From: Polynucleobacter sphagniphilus | GTDB lineage: Bacteria > Pseudomonadota > Gammaproteobacteria > Burkholderiales > Burkholderiaceae | Assembly: GCF_001953355.1 (NCBI RefSeq) | Contig: NZ_MPIY01000003.1 | Span: forward strand, 248,001-312,000 | DNA length: 64,000 nucleotides | Direction of reading: 5' to 3' | In this document: positions 30,091-39,456 of the stretch, one piece after another | How the letters are laid out: every line of letters begins with the position of its first letter | How positions within the stretch are numbered: position 1 is the stretch's first letter | The notes under the pieces: model-generated | Seen by the model: only the letters and a program-made list of their open reading frames with translations | Databases searched by the model: none | What the model was told of the DNA's origin: nothing | Made by a program: the position numbers and the translations under genes

Positions 30091-31008
30091 ATGGAATACC
30101 AAATGAATCAGCGTTTCTTCAAAGCATTACTAATTAGCCTGAGTTTGTTGCTCGCTTTTGTTGGACCAGTAAACGCTGCACGTTTGGGCGGTGGCAAAAG
30201 TTTTGGTCGCGCACCTAGCGCCCCCATTCAAAGGCAAGCTACGCCGCTCCAAAAGCCAGCGCAGCAGACCCAAGCAGCTCCTGCTGCACCTACTCCTCAA
30301 GCACCTACGCCAAGTCGTTTTGGTGGAATGGGTGGGATGTTGGGAGGCTTGGCTGCTGGATTAGGCATTGGTTATCTTTTATCTCATTTTGGCTTGGGGG
30401 AAGGCGCTTCCTCTTTAATTACTGGTTTGCTTCTTGCTGCTTTAGCTGGATTTGCGATCATGTTTGTCATTCGCAAATTACTTCCCGCAAGCTCGGTCAT
30501 GACGCAATCCAATCACCTGAGGCAAGGGATGCAGCGTACAAGTGAATCTGGCTTACGACAAGAGCCGGCATTTACCCCTGCCGCAAATGCATTTGCTGGT
30601 GTTGGCTTAGAGGCTCAGCCTTTCCACTCAACTTTGCCCCCTGGTTTTGATGAGTATGCTTTTTTAGCCAATGCAAAGCAGTACTTCATTAGTTTGCAAA
30701 AGGCTTGGGATAGCGGTGACTTGGGGGCATTGCGCGAATACACAACGCCTGAAATGTTTGCAACCATCTCACAAGATTTATCCGGCCGTAGTGATAGCGC
30801 TAATCAAACCGATGTCTTGACCATAGATGCCAAATTATTGGGAATTGAGACTGCGGATGCGAGTTATTTCTGTAGCGTCCAGTTTTCAGGCTTAATTCGC
30901 GAGCAAATAGATGCACCTGCTAATCATTTCTCTGAAATCTGGAATCTAACTAAGCCTTTAGAGGGTCCTGGAGGCTGGGTACTGGCGGGTATTAGGCAGT
31001 TGGTTTAA
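30091..31008 (+). CDS. Tim44-like domain membrane protein
   Basis: A 305-residue exported or membrane protein. A signal peptide or anchor occupies about 1-30 (LLISLSLLLAFVGPVNA). A Pro/Ala/Gln-rich linker (about 45-78) follows, then a Gly-rich stretch and a hydrophobic segment at about 108-130 (LITGLLLAALAGFAIMFVI). A C-terminal Tim44/MRPL45-like domain lies at about 185-305 (FLANAKQYFISLQKAWDSGD, GGWVLAGIRQ). In mitochondria this domain binds membranes in the import motor; in bacteria its function is unclear. GAGG at 30081-30084 places the start at ATG 30091. It sits between ubiE and ubiJ and is followed at once by a strong terminator. Confidence 0.85.
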   Translation: MEYQMNQRFFKALLISLSLLLAFVGPVNAARLGGGKSFGRAPSAPIQRQATPLQKPAQQTQAAPAAPTPQAPTPSRFGGMGGMLGGLAAGLGIGYLLSHFGLGEGASSLITGLLLAALAGFAIMFVIRKLLPASSVMTQSNHLRQGMQRTSESGLRQEPAFTPAANAFAGVGLEAQPFHSTLPPGFDEYAFLANAKQYFISLQKAWDSGDLGALREYTTPEMFATISQDLSGRSDSANQTDVLTIDAKLLGIETADASYFCSVQFSGLIREQIDAPANHFSEIWNLTKPLEGPGGWVLAGIRQLV

Positions 31009-31030
31009 GCTTAGGGCACTTTCCATTGGA

Positions 31031-31055
31031 AAACCCGCGTACTTGCGGGTTTTTT
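31031..31055 (+). terminator. Strong intrinsic terminator between the Tim44-like gene and ubiJ
   Basis: AAACCCGC (31031-31038), a six-base loop and GCGGGTTT (31045-31052) form a perfect 8-bp stem followed by an unbroken T run to 31055. It ends only 6 bp before the ubiJ ATG. Confidence 0.88.
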
Positions 31056-31061
31056 ACACTC

Positions 31062-31682
31062 ATGAATAGCACTTCTTCAACCACACACACCATTGCAGCT
31101 GCCACAGCCTGCCGCGGGATTAATCATGTGCTCTCTGCTGAGCACTGGGCGATGACTGAATTAAGTCGACATGCCTATAAAACCATCTTGATAGAAATGC
31201 CGCTTGGCAATCTTGGTTTTGAATTAAGTTCAGAAGGCCTGCTTAAGGCGGCTTCCGAAATAGAGCAGCCATCCCTAATCTTGAGCATTTCAGCAAAAGC
31301 ATTAACTGAAATCCTTGGCAGCCCAGGCAATTTGCGGGAACAGGCATTTAAAGCGGTGAAGATTGCAGGTGATGCAGATTTGGCGCAATTATTAGGTCGA
31401 TTAATTGGTCAGGTTCGCTGGGAGTATGAGGAGGATTTATCTCGTTTGCTAGGTGATGCGCCTGCACACTTTACAGTTAAGCAAGGGAAAAAATGGCTCT
31501 CTGCAAGCAAGTTGGCTGCTGGTGATTTGCTTGATAACGTGGTTGAGTACGTTAGCGAAGAAAAAAAAGTATTACTAAATAAGCGTGATTTTGCTAACCG
31601 CAAGGCAGAATTAAATGATTTACGAGATGCGGTAGACCGCATCGAAAAACGCATTCAATTACTAGAAAAAAAGGCTTTATAA
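31062..31682 (+). CDS. ubiJ: Ubiquinone biosynthesis accessory factor UbiJ (SCP2 domain)
   Basis: Lipid-binding accessory protein of the soluble ubiquinone complex in Proteobacteria. The 206-residue product has a predicted SCP2-like lipid-binding N-terminal half and a C-terminal coiled-coil region (about 160-206: NRKAELNDLRDAVDRIEKRI). ATG 31062 is chosen because the SCP2 region begins soon after. A TTG 36 nt upstream is open, but its codons would run through the terminator hairpin. No Shine-Dalgarno site is visible. It is 3 bp from ubiB, so the pair is probably co-translated. Confidence 0.85.
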   Translation: MNSTSSTTHTIAAATACRGINHVLSAEHWAMTELSRHAYKTILIEMPLGNLGFELSSEGLLKAASEIEQPSLILSISAKALTEILGSPGNLREQAFKAVKIAGDADLAQLLGRLIGQVRWEYEEDLSRLLGDAPAHFTVKQGKKWLSASKLAAGDLLDNVVEYVSEEKKVLLNKRDFANRKAELNDLRDAVDRIEKRIQLLEKKAL

Positions 31683-31685
31683 ATC

Positions 31686-33272
31686 GTGCGTCGACTAGCT
31701 CGTCTTTTCTATATCTTTTTTACAGCATGGCGCTATGGCTTATTGCCTCTATTACGTGACCTCTTAAGACCTGGCATTCGTAAGGGCTTCTTAACCATGC
31801 TGTGTTGGCTTTCTCCCAATTCAAAGATGCCGCGAGGCGTACGCATTCGCTTGACGCTAGAAGCTCTTGGACCGATCTTTGTGAAATTTGGTCAAGTTTT
31901 ATCAACACGTCGTGATCTTCTGCCAGAGGATATTGCGAATGAATTGGCCAAACTACAAGATCAAGTTCCACCATTTTCAAATGAAGAGTCGCGCCGCTTA
32001 ATTGAAGTAGATCTAGGTCAATCCATTGAAGAGATCTTTTTAGAGTTTGATGCAACACCGGTAGCGAGTGCTTCTGTAGCGCAGGTGCACTTTGGGGTAT
32101 TGCGAGGCACTGAGAAGCATCCCGAGTGGCATGGACGAGCAGTTGCCATTAAAGTACTGCGCCCCGGCATTCTGCCAGTCATTGAGGGCGACATTGCACT
32201 TTTATATGATTTAGCAAAAATTGTTGAACGTAGCTCCGAAGACGGTCGTTGCCTCAAGCCACGCGAGAACGTGGCTGAATTTGATACCTACTTACATGAC
32301 GAATTGGACTTAATGCGCGAAGCAGCGAACGCGAGCCAGTTGCGTCGGTACTTTGTGGACTCCAAAAAATTGATGATCCCTGAAATGTATTGGGATTTCT
32401 GTCATACCAATGTCATTGTGATGGAAAGGATGAATGGGGTCTCCATCGGTCGTACGAAGGTCTTGCAAGAGGCGGGTGTCGATTTTAAAAAGTTGGCTGC
32501 TGATGGCGTTGAAATATTTTTTACTCAAGTGTTTGAGTATGGTTTTTTCCATGCAGATATGCATCCTGGAAATATCCTCATTAGCTTAGAGCCAGAAACA
32601 TTCGGAAGATTTATTTCCTTAGACTTTGGAATCGTTGGCGCACTGAGTGAGTCCGACAAAAATTATTTAGCCCTTAATTTCTTGGCATTTTTTAATCGCG
32701 ATTACCGTCGCGTCGCTGAACTGCATATTGAATCTGGTTGGGTTCCTGCAAACACAAGAGTAGAAGAGTTAGAGGGGGCGGTGCGCTCCGTATGTGAGCC
32801 TTATTTTGATCGCCCGCTCAAAGAGATATCTTTAGGACTTGTCTTAATGCGCCTATTCCAAACCTCAAGACGCTTTAAGGTAGAAATTCAGCCGCAATTG
32901 ACCTTGCTCCAAAAAACCTTGTTAAACGTAGAAGGCCTTGCCCGCCAACTAGATCCGGATCTGGATCTTTGGAAAACCGCTAAGCCAATCCTGGAAAAAT
33001 GGATTAGTCAGCAATTAGGATGGCGTGGTTTGATCGATGGCCTGAAGGAAGAGGCACCCTCTTGGGCAAAAATTCTCCCTACTTTGCCGCGCCTGATTGC
33101 CCAAAGCTTGGATCAGGGTCATCGGCAAAAGAATGAGAAAAACCCAGAATTAGAGGTTTTGAAAGCACTTTTGCTCCAAGAAAGACGCACTCATCGGCTT
33201 TTAGTAGGGGCCTTACTCTTTGCTGGTGGGTTTTTGGCTGGAATTTTGATAATTAGCTCCGGTATTTACTAG
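31686..33272 (+). CDS. ubiB: UbiB-family atypical kinase (ubiquinone biosynthesis)
   Basis: Membrane-associated ADCK/COQ8-type ATPase needed for ubiquinone synthesis. The 528-residue protein has the KxGQ motif in [16 protein letters not shown] near residue 64, the Ala-rich loop [10 protein letters not shown], the [10 protein letters not shown] lysine strand, [10 protein letters not shown] and LDFGIVG. One or two hydrophobic helices lie at the extreme C-terminus ([20 protein letters not shown]). The start is GTG 31686, with AAAAAAGG about 10 nt upstream inside the end of ubiJ. The gene closes the ubiE-ubiJ-ubiB cluster. Confidence 0.96.
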   Translation: MRRLARLFYIFFTAWRYGLLPLLRDLLRPGIRKGFLTMLCWLSPNSKMPRGVRIRLTLEALGPIFVKFGQVLSTRRDLLPEDIANELAKLQDQVPPFSNEESRRLIEVDLGQSIEEIFLEFDATPVASASVAQVHFGVLRGTEKHPEWHGRAVAIKVLRPGILPVIEGDIALLYDLAKIVERSSEDGRCLKPRENVAEFDTYLHDELDLMREAANASQLRRYFVDSKKLMIPEMYWDFCHTNVIVMERMNGVSIGRTKVLQEAGVDFKKLAADGVEIFFTQVFEYGFFHADMHPGNILISLEPETFGRFISLDFGIVGALSESDKNYLALNFLAFFNRDYRRVAELHIESGWVPANTRVEELEGAVRSVCEPYFDRPLKEISLGLVLMRLFQTSRRFKVEIQPQLTLLQKTLLNVEGLARQLDPDLDLWKTAKPILEKWISQQLGWRGLIDGLKEEAPSWAKILPTLPRLIAQSLDQGHRQKNEKNPELEVLKALLLQERRTHRLLVGALLFAGGFLAGILIISSGIY

Positions 33273-33324
33273 TCCCGCCCCGTTGCCACTTTAACCCGCT
33301 AAAATGCTGGGTTAGGCAAGGAAT

Positions 33325-33978
33325 ATGAAAAAATACTTTATCGCTGGCATTCTCGTTTGGGCTCCTATGGCAGTCACTATTTGGGTGATTACCTGGGGCT
33401 TGGGCTTGCTTGATGGTGTTTTTGGCTCAGTAGTGCAGGCCATTATGGCAGTACTTCCTCGTGAGTCTGCTGCAGAACTTCAGCGTTTCCGTGAGCTACC
33501 TGCAGTGGGTATTTTGATTGTGGTCGCTGTAGTCATGTTTACTGGCTTAATCGCAATTAATTTTGCTGGGCAGTGGTGGTTAAAAGTCTGGGATAAGTTT
33601 GTAAACCGTATTCCGGTAGTGCGTTCCATCTATTCAAGTGTCCAACAAGTTTCTTCCACCCTATTCTCTGGTAGTGGCCAAGCATTCAGTAAGGCACTGT
33701 TAATTCGTTACCCGCATCCGAATTCTTGGGCTATTGCGTTTCAAACTGGAATCCCTGCAAAAGAAGTCAGCAGTAAGTTGGGCGAGGATTACGTCAATGT
33801 TTTCCTGCCAACCACCCCAAACCCCACCTCCGGTTTTTTTATGATTGTTCCTCGCGCAGAAACAATTCAACTAGATATGAGTGTCGAGGAAGCGTTGAAG
33901 CATATTGTTTCAATGGGTTCTGTGCCACCCACGAGTTCAACTGGCCTGACTTCAAGTCAGTCACCAAGTCATTTTTGA
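33325..33978 (+). CDS. DUF502 family membrane protein
   Basis: A 217-residue inner-membrane protein with two hydrophobic segments: residues about 4-34 (YFIAGILVWAPMAVTIWVIT) and 60-85 (AVGILIVVAVVMFTGLIAI). The family motif FVNRIPVVRSIYSSVQQV follows near residue 95, and VNVFLPTTPNPTSGFFMIVP near 155. AAGGA lies just before the ATG. In betaproteobacteria this gene commonly precedes aspS, 16 bp downstream here. Its biochemical role is unknown. Confidence 0.88.
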   Translation: MKKYFIAGILVWAPMAVTIWVITWGLGLLDGVFGSVVQAIMAVLPRESAAELQRFRELPAVGILIVVAVVMFTGLIAINFAGQWWLKVWDKFVNRIPVVRSIYSSVQQVSSTLFSGSGQAFSKALLIRYPHPNSWAIAFQTGIPAKEVSSKLGEDYVNVFLPTTPNPTSGFFMIVPRAETIQLDMSVEEALKHIVSMGSVPPTSSTGLTSSQSPSHF

Positions 33979-33994
33979 TTTATAGGAAATTGTT

Positions 33995-35794
33995 ATGTCG
34001 ATGCGAAGCCATACCTGCGGTCAGGTAACCGATTCACTGATTGGTCAAGAGGTCACCCTCTCTGGATGGGTCAACCGCCGCCGTGATCATGGGGGTGTAA
34101 TCTTTATTGACTTGCGCGACCACCAAGGTTTTGTGCAAGTTGTTTGTGATCCGGATCGCCCAGAAATGTTTGCGCTTGCCGAGCAGGTGCGTAATGAATT
34201 CTGTATTCAGATCAAAGGCTTGGTACGTGCCCGCCCAGCTGGTACTGAGAATGCTGACTTAGTTAGCGGCAAAGTAGAAATCTTGTGCCACAGCTTGGTG
34301 ATCTTGAATGCTTCGGTTACACCACCATTCCAATTGGATGATGAGAATCTCTCCGAAACAACCCGCTTAACCCATCGCGTTTTAGATTTACGTCGTCCAC
34401 AGATGCAAAAGAATTTGCGTTTGCGTTACAACGTAGCCATGGAATGCCGTCGCTATTTAGATGAAGCCGGATTCATTGATATCGAAACGCCAATGCTTAC
34501 CAAAAGCACGCCAGAAGGTGCGCGTGATTATCTAGTGCCTTCCCGTGTGCATGATGGCCAGTTCTTTGCTTTGCCGCAATCTCCCCAGTTGTTTAAACAA
34601 TTGTTGATGGTTGCTGGGTTTGATCGTTATTACCAAATCACGAAGTGTTTCCGGGATGAGGATTTGCGTGCTGATCGTCAGCCAGAATTTACACAGATCG
34701 ATTGTGAAACTGCTTTCTTAAGTGAGTTAGAGATTCGTGATTTATTTGAAAACATGATTCGTCATATTTTCAAGAAAACCATGAACGTTGAATTGCCTAA
34801 TCCATTCCCAACCATGCCTTACTCAGAAGGTATGGCGCGTTTCGGATCTGATAAGCCAGATTTGCGTGTGAATTTTGAGTTCACTGAATTAACTGATTTG
34901 ATGAAAGATGTTGATTTCAAGGTGTTTTCTGGAGCTGCAAATCAAGCAGGTGGTCGCGTAGTTGGTTTGTGCGTACCTGGTGGCGCAGAGATCAGTCGAA
35001 GTGAAATCGATGACTACACTCAGTTTGTTTCTATCTATGGCGCTAAGGGCCTAGCTTGGATTAAGGTGAACTCAATTGCAGAAGGCCGTAATGGCTTGCA
35101 ATCACCCATTGTGAAAAATTTACATGATGCAGCGGTAGAAGGCATTCTCAAACGTACTGGTGCAAAAGACGGCGATATTATTTTCTTTGGAGCAGATAAA
35201 GAAAAAGTAGTGAACGATGCCATGGGTAATTTGCGTTTACGTATTGGCCATTCTGCTTGGGGTAAAGAGCATGGACTCTTTACTGAGGGTTGGAGACCAT
35301 TGTGGGTGGTTGACTTCCCAATGTTCGATTACGACGATGGCGAGGCGCGCTGGGTTGCTTGTCATCATCCGTTTACTAGTCCCAAAGATGAGCATATGCA
35401 ATATCTGGAGTCTGATCCGGGCAAGTGTTTGGCGAAGGCTTACGATATGGTCCTCAATGGTAGCGAGATTGGTGGTGGATCGGTTCGTATTCACCAAGAG
35501 GCTGTACAGAGCCAGGTATTCCGTGCCTTGAAGATTGGTGCTGAAGAGGCACAAGCCAAGTTTGGGTTCTTACTCGATGCGCTTCAGTATGGCGCCCCTC
35601 CTCACGGCGGTATCGCCTTTGGTTTGGATCGTATCGTGACCATGATGACTGGTGCAGAGTCGATTCGTGATGTGATTGCTTTCCCGAAAACACAACGTGC
35701 TCAGTGCTTATTAACCCAGGCTCCCAGTCCGGTTGATGAGCGTCAATTGCGCGAATTGCATATTCGTTTGCGTCAAGCAGCCCCTGCTGCGTAA
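33995..35794 (+). CDS. aspS: Aspartyl-tRNA synthetase
   Basis: Class IIb synthetase of the bacterial 600-residue type. The N-terminal OB anticodon-binding domain has [21 protein letters not shown]. Motif 2 is [19 protein letters not shown] near residue 220. A GAD insertion domain occupies about 290-420. Motif 3 is [11 protein letters not shown] near residue 535. GAG lies a few bases before ATG 33995. The specificity (Asp only, or Asp and Asn with GatCAB) cannot be decided here. nudB follows 29 bp downstream. Confidence 0.97.
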   Translation: MSMRSHTCGQVTDSLIGQEVTLSGWVNRRRDHGGVIFIDLRDHQGFVQVVCDPDRPEMFALAEQVRNEFCIQIKGLVRARPAGTENADLVSGKVEILCHSLVILNASVTPPFQLDDENLSETTRLTHRVLDLRRPQMQKNLRLRYNVAMECRRYLDEAGFIDIETPMLTKSTPEGARDYLVPSRVHDGQFFALPQSPQLFKQLLMVAGFDRYYQITKCFRDEDLRADRQPEFTQIDCETAFLSELEIRDLFENMIRHIFKKTMNVELPNPFPTMPYSEGMARFGSDKPDLRVNFEFTELTDLMKDVDFKVFSGAANQAGGRVVGLCVPGGAEISRSEIDDYTQFVSIYGAKGLAWIKVNSIAEGRNGLQSPIVKNLHDAAVEGILKRTGAKDGDIIFFGADKEKVVNDAMGNLRLRIGHSAWGKEHGLFTEGWRPLWVVDFPMFDYDDGEARWVACHHPFTSPKDEHMQYLESDPGKCLAKAYDMVLNGSEIGGGSVRIHQEAVQSQVFRALKIGAEEAQAKFGFLLDALQYGAPPHGGIAFGLDRIVTMMTGAESIRDVIAFPKTQRAQCLLTQAPSPVDERQLRELHIRLRQAAPAA

Positions 35795-35823
35795 TTGCAT
35801 ATCAGAACGCTAGCGCGCTTATC

Positions 35824-36264
35824 TTGAAAATCCCCATTTCGGTTTTAGTTGTTATTTACAAATCGACTGGGGATGTTTTATTAATTGAGCGAGCAGATCG
35901 GAGCGGCTTTTGGCAGTCAGTCACAGGCAGTCTTGATGCACCCGATGAAGATCTAGCAACAGCAGCTGCAAGAGAGGTGCTGGAGGAAACTGGTATTGAT
36001 ATTACCTCCTTGCCAGAAGGCGCATTGCAAAATATGCACCACCAAATTGAGTATGAGATTTATCCGCAGTGGCGTTATCGTTATCCTCCTGGCATCACTC
36101 AAAATACGGAACATTGGTTTTCATTGGAGGTTCCAGACAATACGAGCGTTACACTTGCGCCTAGAGAGCATGTGGCTTACCAGTGGCTACCCTTTGAACA
36201 AGCTGCTAAGCAATGTTTTTCTCGTAGCAATGGCGAAGCGATCTTGCATCTCTTTTCAGCATAG
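35824..36264 (+). CDS. nudB: Dihydroneopterin triphosphate diphosphatase (Nudix)
   Basis: Nudix hydrolase that removes pyrophosphate from dihydroneopterin triphosphate in folate synthesis. The 146-residue product matches NudB through FWQSVTGSLD near residue 28, the Nudix helix AAREVLEETGI, and YPQWRYRYPPGITQNTEHWF (near residue 80), which is diagnostic of the family. In the Nudix box six residues lie between the first Gly and Glu, not the usual five, so the loop is one residue longer. The only plausible start is TTG 35824, without a clear Shine-Dalgarno site. It follows aspS, a conserved pairing. Confidence 0.9.
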   Translation: MKIPISVLVVIYKSTGDVLLIERADRSGFWQSVTGSLDAPDEDLATAAAREVLEETGIDITSLPEGALQNMHHQIEYEIYPQWRYRYPPGITQNTEHWFSLEVPDNTSVTLAPREHVAYQWLPFEQAAKQCFSRSNGEAILHLFSA

Positions 36265-36291
36265 CTAGTGATAACTCACTAAGATAGTGTC

Positions 36292-38115
36292 ATGAGACAT
36301 TCATCTGGTCGACACCACGCAGATCCTTCTGCAAATTCTTCTAAAGACAATGATTGGCGTGTGATACGCGATTTATTGCCTTACTTATTGGAATATAAAT
36401 TTAGGGTAGCGCTTGCTCTAGCGTGTTTGATTGCGGCAAAACTTGCGAATTTAGGTATTCCAATTTTGATGAAGCGCTTGATTGATGCTCTCAACATCAA
36501 GGCGGATGCCCCTCAAGCTTTGGTGATAGTGCCGGTTGCTCTCATTATTGCCTATGGCGCATTACGCATCTCGGCATCCCTCTTTAATGAATTGCGTGAA
36601 GGGATTTTTGCGCGCGTGACTCAAAACGCAGTACGCAAAGTGGCATTGCAAGTTTTTGAGCATTTACATGCTTTGGCCTTGAGTTTTCACCTAGCGCGTC
36701 AAACTGGAGGTGTTAGTCGTGATATCGAGCGTGGGACGCGTGGCATCCAGTCCTTAATTTCCTATTCACTCTATAGCATCCTACCGACCTTAATTGAGTT
36801 TTGTTTGGTGCTGGGTTACTTTGCATACTCCTATGACTTTTGGTTTGCGGGCATCACCTTAACTGCCTTGGTTTTGTATATTGGTTTCACGGTCTTGGTT
36901 ACTGAGTGGCGCACTCACTTTAGAAGAACCATGAATGAAATGGATTCAAAGGCAAATCAAAAAGCCATTGATTCTTTGCTGAATTTTGAGACCGTGAAAT
37001 ATTTTGGCAATGAAGCTTTTGAAGCAAAGCGCTACGACGATAATTTGATTCGATATCAAGCTGCTGCAATTAAATCGCAAAAGTCTTTAGCGCTATTGAA
37101 TTTAGGTCAGCAAACTATTATTGCAACAGGTTTGGTATTGATTTTATGGCGGGCTACGCTGGGTGTCGTCAATGGCAGTATGACCTTGGGCGACTTAGTA
37201 TTAGTTAATACCTTGATGATTCAGTTGTACGTCCCACTTAATTTCTTGGGCGTGATTTACCGCGAGATTAAGCAAGCGTTAACGGATATGGATCGAATGT
37301 TTTCTTTGCTCAATACCGAAAAGGAAATTGCAGATGCTCCAGGCGCATCCCCATTGCACATTCAAACGCATTCATTGGGACCAGATGTGCGTTTTGAGCA
37401 CGTTTCTTTTCATTACGATGCCAAACGTGAAATCCTAAAAGATGTCAGCTTTCATATCCCTGCTGGAACCATTGCTGCTGTAGTTGGGCAAAGCGGGGCG
37501 GGTAAAAGCACCCTAGCACGCCTGTTATTTCGCTTCTATGACATTCAATCTGGATCTATTTTGATCGATGGTCAAAATATTCAAGATGTCACGCAAGCTA
37601 GTTTACGTAAGGCAATTGGAATTGTTCCTCAGGATACGGTACTTTTTAACGATACCATTGGCTACAACATTGCCTACGGTGATCCAAGCGCCTCCACCGA
37701 GGCAGTACACGAGGCTGCGCGAGCGGCACAAATTGATGGCTTTATTAAGCACCTTCCCGATGGCTATCACACCCAGGTTGGGGAGCGCGGCCTCAAGTTA
37801 TCCGGCGGTGAAAAGCAGCGGGTTGCCATTGCCCGTACTTTGTTGAAAAAGCCAGCCATGCTCATTTTTGACGAGGCAACCTCAGCTTTGGACTCGAAAA
37901 CAGAGCGTGCTTTTCAGGAGGAATTGCTCAATTTAGCTAAAAATCGCACAACCCTGATTATTGCCCATCGACTTTCAACCATCATTCATGCCGATCAGAT
38001 TCTTGTCATGGATCAAGGTCAAATTGTTGAGCGTGGCACCCATTCTGAGCTCCTCATGGCCAATGGCCGTTATACAGAAATGTGGCAAATGCAAGAGCGA
38101 GTGGCGCTTGATTAG
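36292..38115 (+). CDS. Atm1-type ABC exporter (fused permease and ATPase)
   Basis: A 607-residue half-transporter that would act as a homodimer in the inner membrane. The membrane domain covers about residues 20-330 with six hydrophobic helices and the motif FHLARQTGGVSRDIERGTRG, which is typical of the Atm1/HMT1 group. The ATPase domain has Walker A GQSGAGKSTLARLLF near residue 401, signature LSGGEKQRVAIARTLL near 503, Walker B LIFDEATSALD and the H-loop IIAHRLSTI. Relatives export glutathione-linked sulfur or metal compounds; the substrate here is inferred only from family. Confidence 0.92.
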   Translation: MRHSSGRHHADPSANSSKDNDWRVIRDLLPYLLEYKFRVALALACLIAAKLANLGIPILMKRLIDALNIKADAPQALVIVPVALIIAYGALRISASLFNELREGIFARVTQNAVRKVALQVFEHLHALALSFHLARQTGGVSRDIERGTRGIQSLISYSLYSILPTLIEFCLVLGYFAYSYDFWFAGITLTALVLYIGFTVLVTEWRTHFRRTMNEMDSKANQKAIDSLLNFETVKYFGNEAFEAKRYDDNLIRYQAAAIKSQKSLALLNLGQQTIIATGLVLILWRATLGVVNGSMTLGDLVLVNTLMIQLYVPLNFLGVIYREIKQALTDMDRMFSLLNTEKEIADAPGASPLHIQTHSLGPDVRFEHVSFHYDAKREILKDVSFHIPAGTIAAVVGQSGAGKSTLARLLFRFYDIQSGSILIDGQNIQDVTQASLRKAIGIVPQDTVLFNDTIGYNIAYGDPSASTEAVHEAARAAQIDGFIKHLPDGYHTQVGERGLKLSGGEKQRVAIARTLLKKPAMLIFDEATSALDSKTERAFQEELLNLAKNRTTLIIAHRLSTIIHADQILVMDQGQIVERGTHSELLMANGRYTEMWQMQERVALD

Positions 38116-38124
38116 AATAGAGTA

Positions 38125-39441
38125 ATGACCCAAGAAACCATTCTTAAAAATGCTTTTGCAGCTGCATTGGCGGTTGCTGACCCCCAAAAGATCGTTCCCG
38201 AGCATTTGGGAAAAATCTTTCCAAATGGACTGAGCGGCCGATGTGTAGTAGTTGGTGCCGGCAAAGCCAGCGCCTCAATGGCCAGCGCCCTTGAGCGCCA
38301 TGCAAAAGTGCATTGGCCTGAAGCCCAATTAGAGGGTGTGGTGCTAACGCGATATGGCCATGGCTCACCCACATCTCACATTAAGATTATTGAGGCTGGT
38401 CACCCCGTGCCCGATCAAGCCGGTATGGATGGTGCAAAAGCAATTTTTGCATTGGCCAATCAACTACAGCAAGGCGATGTTTTAATTGCTCTGGTATCGG
38501 GTGGAGGCTCTAGCTTACTCACACTCCCACAGGATGGTATCAGCATTGATGACATGCGCATCACGACCCAAGCACTTCTGCGTAGTGGTGCCCCTATTGA
38601 AGAAATGAATATCGTGCGCAAGCATTTGTCGGCGATTCTGGGGGGCAACTTAGCTAGAGTTGCAATTGATCGTGGTGCCCGGGTCGAGGCTTTATTAATT
38701 TCAGATGTGACCGGCGACTCACCCGCTGATATTGCTAGTGGGCCTTGTGCAGCAGATTACTCTAGCTATCAAGATGCCTTAGATATTTTGGCTAAATACC
38801 ATCTCAATACAGAGCAAGTGCCTACCTCTGTTCTCAGTCATTTACAGAAGGGTGTGGCTGGCCAGATTCCTGAAACTTTAAAAGAGACTGATTTAAATAG
38901 CGCACACGTAGTCAATCATGTGATTGCCACAGCCCACAACAGTCTTGAAGCTGCCGCCACTTATATTAAAAGTGTTGGCTATCAACCCATTATCTTGGGT
39001 GACACCATTACTGGTGAAGCAAGAGATGTGGCGTTAGTGCATGCTGCAATTGCCCGAGAACTCTCCGGTTACCAATCTTGGGCCAAGCCGCCAGTGGCAC
39101 TGATTTCTGGTGGAGAATGTACGGTGACTTTACCTCCGGGTATCGTGGGTCGTGGTGGCCGCTGCAGTGAATTCTTATTGGCTTTACTGGCAGCGACACC
39201 TGATATGTCCAATATTGCTGGATTGGCTGCAGATACCGATGGTATTGATGGTAGCGAAAAGAATGCGGGTGCTTGGTTTACTCCTGAAACGCGCCGTACT
39301 GCTCATGCAAGAGATATTCGTCCAAGTCATTTTTTAGCAGCCCATGATTGCTTTGGATTCTTTGCTGATTTATCTGCTTTGGTTGAAACTGGCCCAACGC
39401 TGACCAATGTAAATGACTTCCGTATTATTTTGATTGATTAA
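38125..39441 (+). CDS. Glycerate 2-kinase (GckA/TtuD, MOFRL family)
   Basis: Phosphorylates D-glycerate to 2-phosphoglycerate in the glyoxylate/tartronate and serine-cycle routes. The 438-residue protein has the DUF4147 N-terminal domain with VVVGAGKASASMASALE near residue 37, LVSGGGSSLLTLP near 117, RKHLSAILGGNLAR and the C-terminal MOFRL domain ending with ALISGGECTVTLPPG, GRGGRCSEFLLALL and AADTDGIDGS. It lies between the ABC exporter and pyrC with gaps of 9 and 15 bp. It could take product from 2-hydroxy acid oxidation such as that proposed for the FAD/Fe-S protein, but that link is speculative. Confidence 0.93.
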   Translation: MTQETILKNAFAAALAVADPQKIVPEHLGKIFPNGLSGRCVVVGAGKASASMASALERHAKVHWPEAQLEGVVLTRYGHGSPTSHIKIIEAGHPVPDQAGMDGAKAIFALANQLQQGDVLIALVSGGGSSLLTLPQDGISIDDMRITTQALLRSGAPIEEMNIVRKHLSAILGGNLARVAIDRGARVEALLISDVTGDSPADIASGPCAADYSSYQDALDILAKYHLNTEQVPTSVLSHLQKGVAGQIPETLKETDLNSAHVVNHVIATAHNSLEAAATYIKSVGYQPIILGDTITGEARDVALVHAAIARELSGYQSWAKPPVALISGGECTVTLPPGIVGRGGRCSEFLLALLAATPDMSNIAGLAADTDGIDGSEKNAGAWFTPETRRTAHARDIRPSHFLAAHDCFGFFADLSALVETGPTLTNVNDFRIILID

Positions 39442-39456
39442 CTAAAGCCAATTCTT

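Noticed and set aside
33292..33314. TAACCC/GGGTTA hairpin between ubiB and the DUF502 gene
   Set aside because: Six base pairs with an 11-nt loop and no T run; it more likely overlaps a promoter (TAAAAT) for the DUF502 gene.
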